The notes under the pieces: model-generated
Databases searched by the model: none
Told to the model about the DNA's origin: nothing
Seen by the model: the letters and a program-made list of their open reading frames with translations, nothing else
Program-made: the position numbers and the translations under genes
Shown here: one piece after another, positions 1 through 7,797 of the stretch
Layout: the number at the start of each line of letters is the position of its first letter
Position numbering within the stretch: the stretch's first letter is position 1
Assembly: GCA_027009605.1 (NCBI GenBank)
Contig: JALVCY010000205.1
Span: 1-13,933, forward strand
Source: Saprospiraceae bacterium
GTDB lineage: Bacteria; Bacteroidota; Bacteroidia; Chitinophagales; Saprospiraceae
Direction: 5' to 3'
Length of the DNA stretch: 13,933 nt

Positions 1-10
1 GCGTCTTCAT
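1..10 (-). CDS. Start of the next operon gene (partial, cut by window edge)
   Basis: On the minus strand an ATG at 10-8 overlaps the TGA stop (9-7) of the desaturase-like gene as ATGA, the same junction type used at 1832-1835 in this operon. Only three codons (Met-Lys-Thr) are visible, so no function can be assigned. The start is inferred from the coupling pattern alone. Confidence 0.45.
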
Positions 11-801
11 GATTTGCTGAAAATATATCTAATTCCATCTATTAGATGAAACCATTTATTGGTTCTATCCGGTTCCGGAGTGGGCTTTAATTCCCAATAA
101 TTTTGACCCGGGAAAAGATGGTGTTCATAGTGTAGCCCATTGTTCATAAAAATAGAATTATAAAAATCACCATAGTAAGAAAAGGCGATTTGGTGTTTTG
201 AAGTGGGCAGGTGTTGGCCGTAATTCTGAAGAGCGATCATTGACCAACCAAGATAAAATACGATTCCAAAAAGCAGTGCATACTGCCAGCCTATTAGGAG
301 TAAGCCGACAATTACTATTAGATTGACCCAACTTTCTTGGCGCATCTTTCGGCTATCTGATTCTGAAAAATAGCCGTCTTGGATGGCCTTGGAAATATGG
401 TTTTTAAGATTTCCCAGATTCAAAAACCAAAGAAAGTTATAAGCAAAGAAGCCCCTTGGGCGCGTGCTCTCTCCGATGCGTTGGTAAGTACTGGTTACGT
501 CTTCAACTTCATTGTTATAAGTATGATGATTCAAATGTTGAAATTGATAAAAGTGGAAAGGCAAGCCCAAGATGGCCGTAATCACAAAGTCTAGAAGGCG
601 TTGTAATCTAGCTGATTTGGGTTTGAAGTGAACATGATGATGGTAGGTGATGTGCAAAGAAAAACTCATAAAAATAGCGGACAGTACCACCATAATCAAG
701 GCGAGCATCCAATTCGTTTTGACAAAATACATGGCGAGCGCCAAGAAAAGAATTTGTAAGGCCGGATAGACCAATAAGTTAAGATAATACTTTGTTTTCA
801 T
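7..801 (-). CDS. Membrane fatty acid desaturase-like di-iron protein
   Basis: This 264-residue membrane protein carries the three histidine boxes of the membrane desaturase/hydroxylase superfamily: HITYHHH at 50-56, HLNHH at 89-93 and HYEHH at 224-228, the last followed by LFPG as in acyl-lipid desaturases. Hydrophobic segments lie at about 8-27, 31-49, 72-84 and 160-190. Members use a di-iron centre and O2 to desaturate or hydroxylate acyl chains in the membrane. It is shorter than many acyl-lipid desaturases (about 300-370 residues). It sits last among the visible genes, 11 bp after the saccharopine-reductase-like gene, so it probably tailors the acyl chain made by the upstream synthase, attached either to ACP or to lipid. 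A hydroxylase or ketolase activity cannot be excluded. Superfamily is near certain; substrate is unknown. Confidence 0.88.
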   Translation of the reverse strand: MKTKYYLNLLVYPALQILFLALAMYFVKTNWMLALIMVVLSAIFMSFSLHITYHHHVHFKPKSARLQRLLDFVITAILGLPFHFYQFQHLNHHTYNNEVEDVTSTYQRIGESTRPRGFFAYNFLWFLNLGNLKNHISKAIQDGYFSESDSRKMRQESWVNLIVIVGLLLIGWQYALLFGIVFYLGWSMIALQNYGQHLPTSKHQIAFSYYGDFYNSIFMNNGLHYEHHLFPGQNYWELKPTPEPDRTNKWFHLIDGIRYIFSKS

Positions 802-812
802 TTTTTCGGATT

Positions 813-1835
813 TTAGTGTTTTATTAAATTTAAATCAAAATAATCGAAAAAGTTATGCCGGAAGCCTAAGAATTGACCGGGGGAAAGGACTCCGTATTTC
901 TGTGGTTGTTCTTTTATTTTTTGGACAAAAAATCCAACAATCTTGGCGGTCATTTTGTACATGTCCCGACCCTTCAAATGGATGGTTTGGGTTTCTTGTT
1001 TGTTTTTTGCTTCTAATATTATTTTATAGTTTTGGCGGTTTCTTTGAGCCGGGGTGGGACCTTTCGGTTTTCGTGCTAGATAAGCGTCGATGACTTCTTT
1101 TTTTGTCGTTGGGTCGTCGTCTCTCGGAAGTAAGTATTTTGCTTCGGCCTTATCGGCCAATAGGTAAGAGCCAATCGTTTTTGCTTGGGTCGTCCATCTG
1201 AAAAAGTTTATTTCCGGAAGGGGGTAAGCGATGGCTACATAATCCGTAAACCCTTTAAAATCAACAGGTTGTTGCTTGATTTCGCTGGTTTTCTTTGGTG
1301 TGTTATTTTCATAAAAGTAGGCTTTGTTAAATCTTGACAGCTTCATGGTTAAGCGAGTGCCCGGAGATGGCTTGGCTCGTCCCATAAAGTAATAAGTGTT
1401 TATTTCTTCGATATTTTCTAAATCTAACCGGCCGGCCATCAGGTCAGCAAGAACAGATTCAAAGGCACAAGCGTGTAAGATTAACGCCTTGTTTTTTTGA
1501 GCTAATTTGTGATATTTAGCATGAGATGTTTGCACGAAAACAGACTCACCGGATAAGTCTAAATAATTTTTTTGATGCTGCACTACCTGCTCAAGTAGAA
1601 CTCCTGCCCATTCCGAAAACGGCCCGATACAATTGACGAAAATATCATAACGCCGGACTAAGTCCTTGACATTGGTTGGATTCATGATGTCGATGACTTC
1701 TATATCTTCTACGCCCAAATTATTTAATTTAATCGCATTTTTTCCGGCAACGGCATGCCTTATCCCCAAATTGGTCAAGACTTGGCTGACCAATTGTCCC
1801 GTGTATCCATAAGCACCTAAAACAACTGTCTTCAT
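813..1835 (-). CDS. Saccharopine-reductase-like / trans-acting enoyl reductase-type oxidoreductase
   Basis: The 340-residue protein opens with a Rossmann nucleotide-binding loop, GAYGYTG at 7-13 (GxxGxxG), straight after a beta strand. It continues with the NCIGPF and YLDLSGE segments typical of the saccharopine dehydrogenase-like NAD(P) family. That family includes the trans-acting enoyl reductases that serve polyketide synthases in mycobacteria. The C-terminal GRDMYKMTA segment also fits this family. In a cluster with ketosynthase, ketoreductase and dehydratase but no FabI/FabK/FabL-type enoyl reductase, the simplest inference is that it reduces the enoyl intermediate. A lysine-metabolism role is unlikely here. 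The ATG overlaps the preceding TGA by 4 bp (ATGA), which suggests translational coupling. Family assignment is good; activity is inferred from context. Confidence 0.75.
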   Translation of the reverse strand: MKTVVLGAYGYTGQLVSQVLTNLGIRHAVAGKNAIKLNNLGVEDIEVIDIMNPTNVKDLVRRYDIFVNCIGPFSEWAGVLLEQVVQHQKNYLDLSGESVFVQTSHAKYHKLAQKNKALILHACAFESVLADLMAGRLDLENIEEINTYYFMGRAKPSPGTRLTMKLSRFNKAYFYENNTPKKTSEIKQQPVDFKGFTDYVAIAYPLPEINFFRWTTQAKTIGSYLLADKAEAKYLLPRDDDPTTKKEVIDAYLARKPKGPTPAQRNRQNYKIILEAKNKQETQTIHLKGRDMYKMTAKIVGFFVQKIKEQPQKYGVLSPGQFLGFRHNFFDYFDLNLIKH

Positions 1836-2959
1836 CGGTCAAATTTTAAGTGAATATTATCCGGCGGATTAATATGCAAATCATTCGGCACTATCCGGCC
1901 TGCAGCGATGATGCTTCCTCCACCCGTTTTAGAGCGATGGCCATAGGCGATACCCAATAAAGGTTGTTTGGAATCGACTATTCCGATGGAAGTTGGAATT
2001 TTAATATTATTTTGATCGAGTCGATAATCACAGTTGATAACGGCAAAGCAAGCACTATTTTTTCCAAATATGGAAAACTGGTAAGGACCATGAATCATAA
2101 AAGCTTCTTGATAGGTCATACATAATTCTATGTAGTTGCTATTAGAAATATAAGTCTGTTTCCCGAGCACGGAATTTGCGACAACTACATTGTCACTAAT
2201 GGTGGATCCGTCGCCGACATGAGAAAGGCGCACGATGGCATGAGCTCCTATTTTTACGTCATCTCCAATAACAGATCCCTCAATGACGGCCGTAGGATGA
2301 ATAAAGGAACGACGCCCGATTTTATTAAGTTTGCGCAAGGCATGATAAAAGAAGAAGCTGCCGATTTTTCCCCGCATACCTTTGAAGTAAGACTTTAGCC
2401 TGCCTTTTTGGATGGATATCGTGCGGTTTAAATTCACAGCCATATTAACTTGCAATAGATGAAAAGGAGAAATAATGTGGGCCGCAAACCGGTTACACTG
2501 GGGCATCGGAAAATGGCCGCCTTTTACGATTTGATTGGGCAATTGGACGTCATAGTCATAGATGGTTTGGCTCATCCAATGGTGTTTGATCTCACTTCCT
2601 TTCTTGACATATTTAAAGTCAAAGACATAATCATTTGAATCGTTTTTGGAGAAGGGCAAAATAAATCGTCGATTAAAATCATTTTCCTTTAAAGCAAATT
2701 GAAGGCTCTGATTTGACCGGCGGCTAATATTTAAGGCTTCCTGCAAGAATGCCTGCGTAAAAAATAAATCTTCTCGAAAGACCATATAAGTGGATGCTGT
2801 AATTTCTTGCTCGTTGGGAACGTCATGAATGGTCAGTCCCAGCGCTTGCGCAAACTCTTCTTGAAGCTGCCCCAAAGGCCGGCCTAGAATGGGGACTTCA
2901 AGGATGGCATCACCAAATTCAAATAATCTAGTATTCGATATGATTCGATAGAGTTTCAC
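1832..2959 (-). CDS. Left-handed beta-helix (hexapeptide repeat) protein, possible acyl- or nucleotidyltransferase relative
   Basis: This 375-residue protein starts at a GTG (2959-2957) that shares a base with the ACP stop (TAGTG); the next in-frame Met is residue 59, so the GTG is preferred. Residues about 218-270 form hexapeptide turns (HPTAVIEGSVIGDDVKIGAH and onward), and a second, looser set lies at about 335-366. The N-terminal segment DAILEVPILGRPL (17-29) faintly recalls nucleotidyltransferase N-termini but has no recognisable catalytic glycine loop. Beta-helix proteins are often acyltransferases of the LpxA/LpxD type or GlmU-like enzymes. Placement directly after the ACP gene makes an ACP-dependent acyl transfer step an attractive inference, but no catalytic His or Asp can be assigned with certainty. 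Confidence 0.65.
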   Translation of the reverse strand: MKLYRIISNTRLFEFGDAILEVPILGRPLGQLQEEFAQALGLTIHDVPNEQEITASTYMVFREDLFFTQAFLQEALNISRRSNQSLQFALKENDFNRRFILPFSKNDSNDYVFDFKYVKKGSEIKHHWMSQTIYDYDVQLPNQIVKGGHFPMPQCNRFAAHIISPFHLLQVNMAVNLNRTISIQKGRLKSYFKGMRGKIGSFFFYHALRKLNKIGRRSFIHPTAVIEGSVIGDDVKIGAHAIVRLSHVGDGSTISDNVVVANSVLGKQTYISNSNYIELCMTYQEAFMIHGPYQFSIFGKNSACFAVINCDYRLDQNNIKIPTSIGIVDSKQPLLGIAYGHRSKTGGGSIIAAGRIVPNDLHINPPDNIHLKFDR

Positions 2960-3360
2960 TAAGCGGCTTCTTTTTTGTCAATTTGAAAAATGACTAATTT
3001 GCATAATGAATGTACCGTAAACAACTTCATCAGTTGGTGTACGGTTAAGCCTTCGACAAATAAGTTTTCATCAACTTCCGTCATGTTTCTTTTTAGAGAT
3101 TCCAGTCCTTCTTTGGTTAAGACGCCGTCAATTTCATAGGGGCGTCCTTCGAGTTCTTCTTCCGATCTTTTTTCTAAGTCGCTGATTTTCAATTCGATAT
3201 CATACTCTGACTCTAACTCAAATAGGATGTCCACCATGTCTATGGAATCAATGCCCAAATCGTCAAACAAGGTGTCGTCTAATTGAATACTGTCCGCATC
3301 AATACCGCATGATTCTTCAATTACTTCTTTTACTTTTTCAAAAATCCTGTTTATTTCCAT
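2959..3360 (-). CDS. Acyl carrier protein, long form with an insertion before the last helix
   Basis: The phosphopantetheine attachment motif DDLGIDSIDM (33-42) is clear, with Ser39 as the predicted 4'-phosphopantetheine site, and the acidic helix after it is typical of ACPs. At 133 residues it is well above the usual 75-85. Residues about 63-104 form an additional charged segment containing the DGVLTKEGLESLK stretch, and the final helix region LFTVHSLCKLV resumes the ACP pattern. This resembles long ACPs in some specialised type II systems (recalled from family knowledge, not searched). It probably carries the chain for the ketosynthase, ketoreductase and dehydratase upstream. The leader is A-rich with no Shine-Dalgarno. 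It follows the reductase gene by 33 bp, the largest gap in the operon. Confidence 0.9.
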   Translation of the reverse strand: MEINRIFEKVKEVIEESCGIDADSIQLDDTLFDDLGIDSIDMVDILFELESEYDIELKISDLEKRSEEELEGRPYEIDGVLTKEGLESLKRNMTEVDENLFVEGLTVHQLMKLFTVHSLCKLVIFQIDKKEAA

Positions 3361-3393
3361 TTTTATTATTTTTAATTTTTCTCAAAAATATGG

Positions 3394-4152
3394 TTAGAGA
3401 TAGAACCCACCATCTACATTTATAGTTTGTCCGGTGATAAAGGATGCCGTCTCTTCGGATGCCAAAAACAAAACGGCTTTTGATACTTCCTGAGATTGTC
3501 CATATCTTTTTAGAGCGGTGCCTTCCAAAATATATTTCTCGGCAACGGATCTTAGATTCTTGCTCATGTCCGTGTCTATGACTCCCGGGCAGACCGCATT
3601 GATTCTAATATTTTTCTTTCCAAACTCTAGTGCGAGTACTTGCGTCAAACGTTCCAATCCTGCTTTTGCGGAAGCATAGACGGTGATTCCCCGGCCTGCG
3701 GCATGGGTTGAAACAGATGTAATATTAATAATACTTCCGGCTTTTTGTCGAAGCATATAGCGCAACACCGCTTTGGATAAATACAGTGGCGCTTTGTAGT
3801 TGACATCAATCATTTGTTCGATATCTTCCTCCTCTAATAATGAGAAAGGAGCTTCCATTGCATATCCCGCACAATTCACTAAAACATCAATTCGGTCATG
3901 CGCTTTGATGACTTGCCGAACGGCTTGCTGAATGGACTGATTGTCTGTGATAGAGGCTTGGATGCCGAAAAGGCGACCGTCAATAGGGACTTGAGCGGCC
4001 AACCAATCACTCAGTTTATTAAATTTCTTTTCATTACGATAGAGTAGGATGACGATGGCCTGCTCTTTCAAGAAGTCCAAGCTTATATGGCTGCCTAGGC
4101 CGCCGGTTCCGCCTGTGAGTAATACAATTTTATGGTCAAGATGGAGTTTCAT
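3394..4152 (-). CDS. FabG-like 3-oxoacyl-ACP reductase (SDR family)
   Basis: This 252-residue classical short-chain dehydrogenase has a TGGTGGLG cofactor loop (13-20), the NCAG motif (93-96), and a catalytic tetrad predicted as Asn118, Ser146, Tyr159 and Lys163 (YASAK). The NAVCPGVIDTDM stretch (185-196) and the C-terminal NVDGG complete the pattern. Spacing of Asn, Ser and Tyr matches FabG. The predicted reaction is NADPH-dependent reduction of 3-oxoacyl-ACP. Its ATG directly abuts the ketosynthase stop (TAAATG). It is probably a cluster-specific paralogue rather than the housekeeping fabG, because housekeeping genes for malonyl transfer and KASIII are not nearby. Confidence 0.88.
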   Translation of the reverse strand: MKLHLDHKIVLLTGGTGGLGSHISLDFLKEQAIVILLYRNEKKFNKLSDWLAAQVPIDGRLFGIQASITDNQSIQQAVRQVIKAHDRIDVLVNCAGYAMEAPFSLLEEEDIEQMIDVNYKAPLYLSKAVLRYMLRQKAGSIINITSVSTHAAGRGITVYASAKAGLERLTQVLALEFGKKNIRINAVCPGVIDTDMSKNLRSVAEKYILEGTALKRYGQSQEVSKAVLFLASEETASFITGQTINVDGGFYL

Positions 4153-5436
4153 TTATTGAATGTTTTTGACTAAAATGGATGTGTTTACTCCGCCAAAAGC
4201 AAAATTATTGGTCAAGGCGTACTGAATGGATTGGGTTTTATTTTGTCTGACAAAATTCAGGTCTTCATCTAGCGGATGGCGCAAATTTACCATGCCGGGG
4301 ATGAAATCATGCTCCAAGCAATTGAGCAAAATATTAAATTCCTGTACGCCCGCTGCGGCGATAGCGTGGCCATGTCGGTCTTTGGTGGAGGAGATAAGAA
4401 CATCTTTAGCGGCTTCCGCAAAAACAGCTTTAATGGCATCGGCTTCGATTTGGTCATTGTGTCGAGTACCCGTTCCGTGGGCTTGGATATAGTCGATTTC
4501 TTTAGGGGAGATATCCCCTTTAACAATAGCGGTGCGTATGGCTCGTTGCATGGCTTTGCCGGAAGGGTCGGGGGCAGTGATTTTGTATCCATCCAAGGTG
4601 TTGCCGTAAGAGACGAGCTCTGCAATAGGCGTTAAGTTTTGTTTTTTTGCGTAGTCTTCTGACACGAGTACTACAAGGCCGGCGGCTTCTGCGGCTAAGG
4701 TGCCTTTTCGATTGGTATCAAAGGGAATGCAGGTCGGTGTATTTGTTCCGTCGGATTCTGTAATTACGCCAAGTTTTCCAAAAGACGCTAAGGCAATATT
4801 ATTAATAATAGAATCAGTTCCCCCGCAAACGACTAAGTCTGCGGCATCATTTTTAATAGCATCAAAGCCAAAAGCAATCGCTTGAGTCGATGAGGTACAG
4901 GCCGTAAGAATACTATTTTGGAAGGCCGCCAAATGCAATTTTCCCGCCAAGTAGATGGCATGAATATCATAAGGATTCCAAATCTTATTTAAGCGTCCTT
5001 TTTGTGTGTTTTGGGTGGCAATTAATTCTTTATATGGCGCATTAGATGTCTTCGATATCTCAATAAAATCCGCTTCAAATTCCTCCATTTTTGTAACGTC
5101 CGAACCGACTCCCAAAACGACACCGCCGCGACTAGGCCGGAGCTCTTCGATGAGTGGTTTGAATCTTTTTTCCGCAAGGTGATAGCAGGCCACCAATAGC
5201 TCAAATTTGCGGTCATAATAACAGGCAGCACGAATTCTTTCATCTTCGTTTTTGTATAAATGTTTTAAGTCTTCTTGTACTTCTGCGCCGACCTTGAAAG
5301 GCATGCCCCGTGTGTCAAACCGGGTCACTAAGTTTTCCCCTGTTTGGTTTTTTCTGAGATTCTCATGAAGGGAATCTTTGCCTAGGGTAATAGGGCTAAT
5401 TAGCTCATAATCAATAATATATGCCTTGTTTTTCAT
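4153..5436 (-). CDS. FabF-like 3-oxoacyl-ACP synthase (active ketosynthase)
   Basis: From the ATG at 5436 the protein has 427 residues. The open frame extends upstream to 5535, but that extension overlaps the previous gene by 98 bp and has no ketosynthase similarity. The chosen ATG lies one base after the previous TAA. The catalytic triad is intact: Cys180 in TACTSS, His320 in AHGTGT and His357 in HGHAIAAAG, with Lys352 upstream of the last. These positions are uniformly 17 higher than E. coli FabF Cys163, His303, His340 and Lys335. The glycine-rich FAFGGVNTS end is also present. It should catalyse decarboxylative condensation of malonyl-ACP with acyl-ACP, probably as a heterodimer with the degenerate ketosynthase upstream. 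Confidence 0.9.
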   Translation of the reverse strand: MKNKAYIIDYELISPITLGKDSLHENLRKNQTGENLVTRFDTRGMPFKVGAEVQEDLKHLYKNEDERIRAACYYDRKFELLVACYHLAEKRFKPLIEELRPSRGGVVLGVGSDVTKMEEFEADFIEISKTSNAPYKELIATQNTQKGRLNKIWNPYDIHAIYLAGKLHLAAFQNSILTACTSSTQAIAFGFDAIKNDAADLVVCGGTDSIINNIALASFGKLGVITESDGTNTPTCIPFDTNRKGTLAAEAAGLVVLVSEDYAKKQNLTPIAELVSYGNTLDGYKITAPDPSGKAMQRAIRTAIVKGDISPKEIDYIQAHGTGTRHNDQIEADAIKAVFAEAAKDVLISSTKDRHGHAIAAAGVQEFNILLNCLEHDFIPGMVNLRHPLDEDLNFVRQNKTQSIQYALTNNFAFGGVNTSILVKNIQ

Positions 5437-5437
5437 G

Positions 5438-6457
5438 TTATTTGATATTTGTAATTTGTAGATAAGTCTCCCGCCCATAAGGGTCTCGATCCACGATGTC
5501 CACAACGGAATGCTTCCCTTTTCTAATCCGGTCAACCCCCTTGATGATACTTGCGATTAAGGACGAAGCACCCAAGTTTCCATGCGTATCATTCCAAGAA
5601 AAAACGTGATTGCTTATCTGTAAGACTTCTTGGCGATTGGCGTCAAATTCTTCTGGCGTAAAGCCCCCTGAGTAGATTAAATATTCCGGCGTTTGACCAT
5701 TAAAAAAGCTTGCCCAATTTCTTTTTTTATTAATTCCGAAGAGAGAAGGGACGCTTGCATTGATTTGATATTTAACAATTTCTGCGACTGCATTTGTTTT
5801 ATTATTTTGCAATAAGACAAAGGCACTATTTTCGCTTTCTGTCCAGTTTGTGCAGGAGTCATAAAAATTAATATGTGCCAATGCCGAAAAAACTCCGGAT
5901 CCGTTGGCGCCACCAACTAAGGCGTGGGTAGTGCCAGAGTGGACGTCATGAATGGCATCGACTAAAGCCGCATAGGCACTGTACGAGGTATTTCCATAGG
6001 TGGCATTATTCCCTTTTGTTCCGGCATATTTTGCAATAAAACTCATGGCTGAATTAGTCAAAGTTTCCAAAGCGGTTAAGGGAGGAACACTTCTAAAAGC
6101 ATATTTTAATTTTTCGACATCATCCTCCATCGTTTTTATCTTTTCAAAGGTTTTCATCACCCTTTTGATGTTTCGATTTTCTTCTTCCAAGAAAGCACCG
6201 TTGGCTACAAATAGGCCTACTTTTTCTAGCGAGTTGTTGTCTAAGCCCACTTGCTCTAAAAGCGTTTGGATGGCGATAATGGCAGCGATTACATCTATGC
6301 GCATAATTTTAGAATCACTTTTTTCAGGATAGAATTTGTGATTTTTGGGTATGGATAATTTCCCAAAACGACCCTGAATATTTTTTAATTCAGAAATGAC
6401 CCGTTGCTCAAAAACATCGGGAAGCAGGGCTTGATATGCACGGATATAAACTGACAT
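5438..6457 (-). CDS. Degenerate ketosynthase, chain-length-factor-like partner
   Basis: The 339-residue protein keeps the thiolase-fold outline of a ketosynthase but lacks all three catalytic residues. The active-site Cys position in the ATYGNTSYSA stretch is Gly155 by alignment with the downstream gene; the first His position is about Ser263 (YLIYSGG); the second is Asn294 in THGNLGAS. It is also about 90 residues shorter than its partner. In type II polyketide synthases and aryl polyene systems, an inactive KS-like subunit pairs with an active one and sets chain length. Adjacency (1 bp before the active ketosynthase) supports that role. It overlaps the dehydratase stop by one base (TAATG). 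The fold assignment is firm; the chain-length role is inference. Confidence 0.8.
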   Translation of the reverse strand: MSVYIRAYQALLPDVFEQRVISELKNIQGRFGKLSIPKNHKFYPEKSDSKIMRIDVIAAIIAIQTLLEQVGLDNNSLEKVGLFVANGAFLEEENRNIKRVMKTFEKIKTMEDDVEKLKYAFRSVPPLTALETLTNSAMSFIAKYAGTKGNNATYGNTSYSAYAALVDAIHDVHSGTTHALVGGANGSGVFSALAHINFYDSCTNWTESENSAFVLLQNNKTNAVAEIVKYQINASVPSLFGINKKRNWASFFNGQTPEYLIYSGGFTPEEFDANRQEVLQISNHVFSWNDTHGNLGASSLIASIIKGVDRIRKGKHSVVDIVDRDPYGRETYLQITNIK

Positions 6458-6930
6458 TAGATAAGATCTTTTAGGACGATTTCATAATATTCTTGCCTTC
6501 TCTCAAAAAACTTATTGTAGCCCACGTCGTTTGCTTGCGCAATGGAAAAGGACAAAGTCGATTCCGCAGCCAATTTTTCATTGACAAATATTTTTACCTT
6601 TGTCACGGCTCGATTCTTGTCCAAAGATATTAGATTGGCTTTGACTATGGTTTGATCACCCGGTAGAACCAGCTCTCTAAACTTGGCTTTCTGGATAATA
6701 CTTAAAATTGGATAAACCCGTTCTGCTTTGCCCCATTCTTTGTAGTACGAGAATTCTACTAGCAAGCCGGATAATTGAGCCATGGATTCAGTCAGAAGTA
6801 CCCCCGGCACGATGGGTTGCCCGGGAAAATGGTCTCGGAATATTTCGTTATCCAAGCTCCAGGCTTTGATGCCTTCTACAGATTGACCGGCCATTAATTG
6901 AGTCACACGATCGATTAAAAAAAATCTCAT
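6457..6930 (-). CDS. FabZ/FabA-like 3-hydroxyacyl-ACP dehydratase (hotdog fold)
   Basis: This 157-residue hotdog protein has the FabZ signature HFPGQPIVPGVLLTESMAQ at 34-52. Predicted catalytic residues are His34 and Glu48, 14 apart as in FabZ (His49 and Glu63 in the P. aeruginosa enzyme). It should dehydrate 3-hydroxyacyl-ACP to the trans-2-enoyl form. It is the first gene of the operon, with a Bacteroidota-type A/T-rich leader and no Shine-Dalgarno. It shares one base with the next start codon. Isomerase (FabA-type) activity cannot be judged from motifs alone. Confidence 0.88.
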   Translation of the reverse strand: MRFFLIDRVTQLMAGQSVEGIKAWSLDNEIFRDHFPGQPIVPGVLLTESMAQLSGLLVEFSYYKEWGKAERVYPILSIIQKAKFRELVLPGDQTIVKANLISLDKNRAVTKVKIFVNEKLAAESTLSFSIAQANDVGYNKFFERRQEYYEIVLKDLI

Positions 6931-7525
6931 ACTTTATGTTTTGTGTTGTAGAAAAAATGGAATGATACCATGCCATTTGAATTCGTTCATCATTAAAAGG
7001 TGTAACTTATTCTGCTTACTCCATTGTTTTACTTCAAATCAAACTCAAACACTTACCAAATTTAGCTAATTTCTGGAAAGGGTAGGCCTGACCTTTGCGA
7101 AAGTCAACGAAAGGTAAGAGAGAAGTCAATAGTGTTGCTTGTAATCAGTTGGTTACCAGTTAGTTGTGTTCAAGGGAAGGACTTCTTGTATTAAGAAATA
7201 CCTTAAGTCTTTTTGTCGAAAGTCAATTTTTGGATATTCTATTTGGTGTATTTTGCTTACTTTTTGATATTTTGTTATTGTTGCCGTTTCCCAAAATCGC
7301 CGGTATTTGGGCTGTAGAGTAGTAATGAGCCTTGTGTGCCCGGCCGGATAGAATGCCTCCCCTAACACCAAAGCAATTACGCAAATGCTTTTCATTCGGC
7401 CCCATTTTCGGAGCGCCTAACCAATACTCTTATCACGCTCAATACCTTCAATCAGCGAGCCTGCGAGCGAATCAACTCCTCCAACTAGCAGAATACCGAA
7501 ATGTAGAACAATCACCATGGATGGA
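6931..7525. other. Intergenic stretch without recognisable gene
   Basis: Apart from the candidate -7 box, nothing recognisable was found. Short open frames around 7153-7405 (minus) overlap one another in different frames and encode no motif. The 7330-7430 part is more GC-rich than its surroundings and could be a decayed coding remnant, but no family can be named. Confidence 0.5.
7057..7064 (-). promoter_or_regulatory. Candidate -7 box for the acyl-chain operon
   Basis: The minus strand reads TAAATTTG, an exact match to the Bacteroidota TAnnTTTG box, about 125 bp before the dehydratase ATG. No TTG is seen at the expected 17-23 bp upstream, so support is partial. It is the only exact match found in 6931-7160. 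Confidence 0.27.
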
Positions 7526-7550
7526 GCGCCGTAGGCGCGACACCTTTGTA
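7526..7550. repeat. GNA-triloop hairpin followed by a dispersed 14-mer
   Basis: GCGCC-GTA-GGCGC (7526-7538) forms a 5-bp stem with a three-base loop. It runs into GCGACACCTTTGTA (7537-7550), which recurs with one mismatch at 13907-13920. Members of this motif set appear in several spacers of the window. Confidence 0.6.
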
Positions 7551-7587
7551 ACCGCCGAACATCGAATAATGAAGTAAAAATCCCGGT

Positions 7588-7666
7588 AAAAACCCAAACC
7601 ATCTCAACCTGCGAAGCACTCAACCCGAAGTCCGAATCCACGATAGTAATCGGGACGAGTCTCAAC
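7588..7666. repeat. 79-bp repeat A, copy 1
   Basis: It is identical to 7963-8041 except for one base (C/T at 7612 vs 7987). It contains a TGC-GAA-GCA mini-hairpin (7610-7618) and GTCC...GGAC arms (7630-7633, 7653-7656) around a long loop, and it ends in CTCAAC. No protein-coding pattern is seen. Confidence 0.9.
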
Positions 7667-7717
7667 AATTAAAGGTCAAAGGTGAAGGGTTAAAGGTGAA
7701 AGGTAGGCAGCCAAGAG
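7663..7717. repeat. Heptanucleotide tandem repeat block C, copy 1
   Basis: Five 7-bp units (AAAGGTC, AAAGGTG, AAGGGTT, AAAGGTG, AAAGGTA) fill 7671-7705. The block recurs at 7741-7794 with three mismatches. Heptads of this kind resemble the short tandemly repeated repetitive sequences known in other bacteria, especially cyanobacteria. Confidence 0.85.
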
Positions 7718-7740
7718 AGCACCCCCTTGAACGCCGAAGG

Positions 7741-7794
7741 CAACAATTAAAGGTCAAAGGTGAAGGGGCAAAGGTGAAAGGTAGGTAGCCAAGA
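7741..7794. repeat. Heptanucleotide tandem repeat block C, copy 2
   Basis: The second copy of the 7663-7717 block has heptads at 7749-7783. The stretch between the copies carries a GCC-GAA-GGC hairpin (7733-7741). Confidence 0.85.
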
Positions 7795-7797
7795 AAT

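Noticed and set aside
4226..4635. Two plus-strand frames (88 and 119 codons) antisense to the ketosynthase
   Set aside because: They lie wholly within a conserved gene, in its complementary frames, and show no motif.
5437..5535. N-terminal extension of the ketosynthase to 460 residues
   Set aside because: It overlaps the upstream gene by 98 bp and adds 33 residues without family similarity; the ATG at 5436, one base after the upstream stop, fits better.
7153..7405. Overlapping small minus-strand frames
   Set aside because: There is no motif or start context, and two different frames compete over the same bases.
7332..7577. Plus-strand 81-codon frame
   Set aside because: It runs into the dispersed repeat and hairpin at 7526-7550 and has no recognisable domain.
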